From positions 372,001 through 436,000 of the forward strand of contig NZ_JAOTPO010000002.1 of the NCBI RefSeq assembly GCF_029028005.1: DNA of 64,000 nucleotides, in the 5' to 3' direction. The notes below the pieces were generated by a model. That model was not told the origin of the DNA. It did no database searches and was given only the letters and a program-made list of their open reading frames with translations. Shown here in pieces: positions 62,875 through 64,000 of this stretch. This DNA comes from Alkalihalobacterium chitinilyticum. Lineage in GTDB: Bacteria; Bacillota; Bacilli; Bacillales; Bacillaceae_F. The position numbers were made by a program, and so were the translations under genes. Position 1 is the stretch's first letter. Each line of letters opens with the position of its first letter.

Positions 62875-63330
62875 ATGGTAAACGGAAATATTTGCCCTCA
62901 AACACAAGAAATTAATGGTGTTCTATTTGAATTTTTATCGACTCAAGAGAATATCGCAGCTGGTATTCTTCAATACCGAGTAACTAATTTTAGAACTGGT
63001 CCTGGAAGCGGACTTAGTCACTTTACGGTAGATTTACCATTGTGTCCGTTTGATGAATTTCCTGAAACTTTACCAGGTCGAGTAACAAGAAATGGGATGA
63101 CTACTGATACTATTTATGAAGTAGAGGAAGTCGATCCAACTACTGGCTGTAGAGGTGTAAAGAATCTAGATGAAGATGGACTAGAAGGAGACGGAGATAG
63201 TGCAATATACACAATCTTCTTACCAGAAGGGTTCATCTATGAATTATGTGAGGTTTCTATGTGCTGGTTCGGTGCAGGAGTAGCTCATGGTCCTGAACCA
63301 ATTTGTGGTATATGCTGTGCAGTTAAGTAA
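62875..63330 (+). CDS. Unknown Cys-containing protein, 151 aa, probable spore-associated
   Basis: A soluble acidic protein without signal peptide: NICPQTQEINGVLFEFLSTQ, SHFTVDLPLCPFDEF, YEVEEVDPTTGCRGVKNL, EGDGDSAIYTIFLPEGF, ending VSMCWFGAGVAHGPEP and ICGICCAVK. Eight Cys residues, several clustered at the C-terminus, suggest disulfide cross-linking as in outer coat or crust proteins, but that is inference. AAAGAGAGGTGAG precedes the ATG. No family recognised. Confidence 0.7.
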   Translation: MVNGNICPQTQEINGVLFEFLSTQENIAAGILQYRVTNFRTGPGSGLSHFTVDLPLCPFDEFPETLPGRVTRNGMTTDTIYEVEEVDPTTGCRGVKNLDEDGLEGDGDSAIYTIFLPEGFIYELCEVSMCWFGAGVAHGPEPICGICCAVK

Positions 63331-63345
63331 TACAATCAAACATTA

Positions 63346-63396
63346 AAAGGAAGTGTTACCTAAAAGATCTTTAGGTGACACTTCCTTCTGTTTTTA
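63346..63396 (+). terminator. Terminator after the 62875 gene
   Basis: AAGGAAGTGTTACCTAAA pairs with TTTAGGTGACACTTCCTT, followed by CTGTTTTT. Confidence 0.8.
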
Positions 63397-63444
63397 TCCT
63401 CATTTTTAGTTTAAATAATACTAATTTTGGTGGTTTGCTTTAAC

Positions 63445-63490
63445 AAAAAATCCATGTAAGTCAGTAGACTGAACCGACTTGCATGGATTT
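63445..63490 (-). terminator. Terminator after paralog C
   Basis: On the minus strand, AAATCCATGCAAGTCGG pairs with CTGACTTACATGGATTT and is followed by TTTTG, just past the stop of the partial paralog. Confidence 0.8.
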
Positions 63491-63507
63491 GATATATTTT
63501 CCTCTAG

Positions 63508-64000
63508 TTAAGTATTACCAGGGAAAACGTCTGGGCATTGTGGAGGTACAGGTAGTGGTGGGCATTCAAATGGAATTTCTTGACGAGGTTGACAGAAATC
63601 TGCGGTAATTTCTAATTTTACAAGTGCTTCCATTTGAATGTTTTGACACATACTAATAGCGACTTCTACTTGATTAAACGTACCATCGTCATTACAACAA
63701 AGAACAGCCTCACATTGAAAATCGGTGATTTCACATTGTAATTTAGTTCCTGTTGGCGCACAAAGGAAGAATTTTTCTACTGTTGCGAATGGTTGGGGGT
63801 CAGAATAACAAACTCCGCCTTTTCCATTGGATACTTTAATGATAAAGAAGCCTTTTTTTAAGACTTTTACTTTTTGTAAAGTCACTGTATCTCCGGTTGG
63901 TAAAGTAAATTCAAAGCTTTCACGGTTTCTTGGGTCAGTTATCTCTTTACAGATTAATCCCCCTGGTGCTTCAGGATCAACAGGTTTTCCTGCAGCATCA
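63508..64000 (-). CDS. Paralog C of the unrecognised Cys-containing family, 5' truncated by window edge
   Basis: The frame is open to the window end, so the N-terminus is missing; the GTG at 63885 is an internal codon because homologous sequence continues upstream (PVDPEAPGGLICKEITDPRN, TLPTGDTVTLQKVKVLKKG). The shared C-terminal block is present: FFLCAPTGTKLQCEITDFQC, FNQVEVAISMCQNIQMEALVKLE and CPPLPVPPQCPDVFPG. It is more diverged than A and B, with a shorter loop (CNDDGTFNQVE). More copies may lie beyond the window. Confidence 0.78.
   Translation of the reverse strand, partial: DAAGKPVDPEAPGGLICKEITDPRNRESFEFTLPTGDTVTLQKVKVLKKGFFIIKVSNGKGGVCYSDPQPFATVEKFFLCAPTGTKLQCEITDFQCEAVLCCNDDGTFNQVEVAISMCQNIQMEALVKLEITADFCQPRQEIPFECPPLPVPPQCPDVFPGNT

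Overview
The window is a stretch of chromosome from a low-GC, endospore-forming member of the Bacillaceae. From about 4.9 to 32.5 kb the gene order follows the Bacillus subtilis yjb region: yjbC, spx, yjbE, mecA, coiA, pepF, spxH (yjbH), yjbI, yjbJ, yjbK, yjbL, yjbM, nadK, yjbO, prpE, an antiporter in the yjbQ position, fabI and yjcA. Insertions relative to B. subtilis include an RND efflux operon, a cardiolipin synthase, an ABC exporter and several small ORFs. I could not search databases; names rest on recognised motifs, lengths and gene order.

Region 1 (1-5.7 kb) holds a truncated TlpA/ResA-like thioredoxin, a CaCA cation exchanger behind a yybP-ykoY type manganese riboswitch with its own terminator, an HD-domain protein, a small excisionase-type DNA-binding protein, a secreted glycoside-hydrolase-like protein, a tandem intergenic repeat, and the yjbC acetyltransferase. 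Region 2 (5.8-32.5 kb) is the RND operon followed by conserved stress, competence, nucleotide and fatty-acid genes. Two copies of a MITE-like element lie at 10.2 and 26.1 kb, and a 12-unit, 53-bp tandem repeat fills the gap between fabI and yjcA.

Region 3 (32.6-64 kb) sits where B. subtilis carries its cotVWXYZ crust genes. Here it is a large spore-surface glycan and protein locus. It encodes a CotS-like kinase-fold protein, two CotSA/YtcC-like glycosyltransferases, UDP-glucose dehydrogenase and a UDP-sugar 4-epimerase, a complete dTDP-rhamnose pathway (rmlA, rmlB, rmlD, rmlC), several GT-A and GT-D glycosyltransferases, a LamG-GT-GT fusion, a YheC/D ATP-grasp protein and a CgeB-like protein. 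Within it lie a sulfate transporter, ATP sulfurylase and APS kinase (an operon that should make PAPS, with no PAPS reductase) and a PAPS-type sulfotransferase. The most interesting reading is a sulfated, rhamnose- and uronate-containing glycan on the spore surface, built in the mother-cell cytoplasm; no priming transferase, flippase, polymerase or exporter for it is present.

The same region carries unfamiliar probable spore-surface proteins: a 620-residue protein with a beta-sandwich, three helical repeats and a P-domain-like end; a 137-residue protein sharing that helical module; three paralogous Cys-containing proteins; and two further unknowns. None has an export signal, which fits deposition from the mother cell, but expression during sporulation is an inference.
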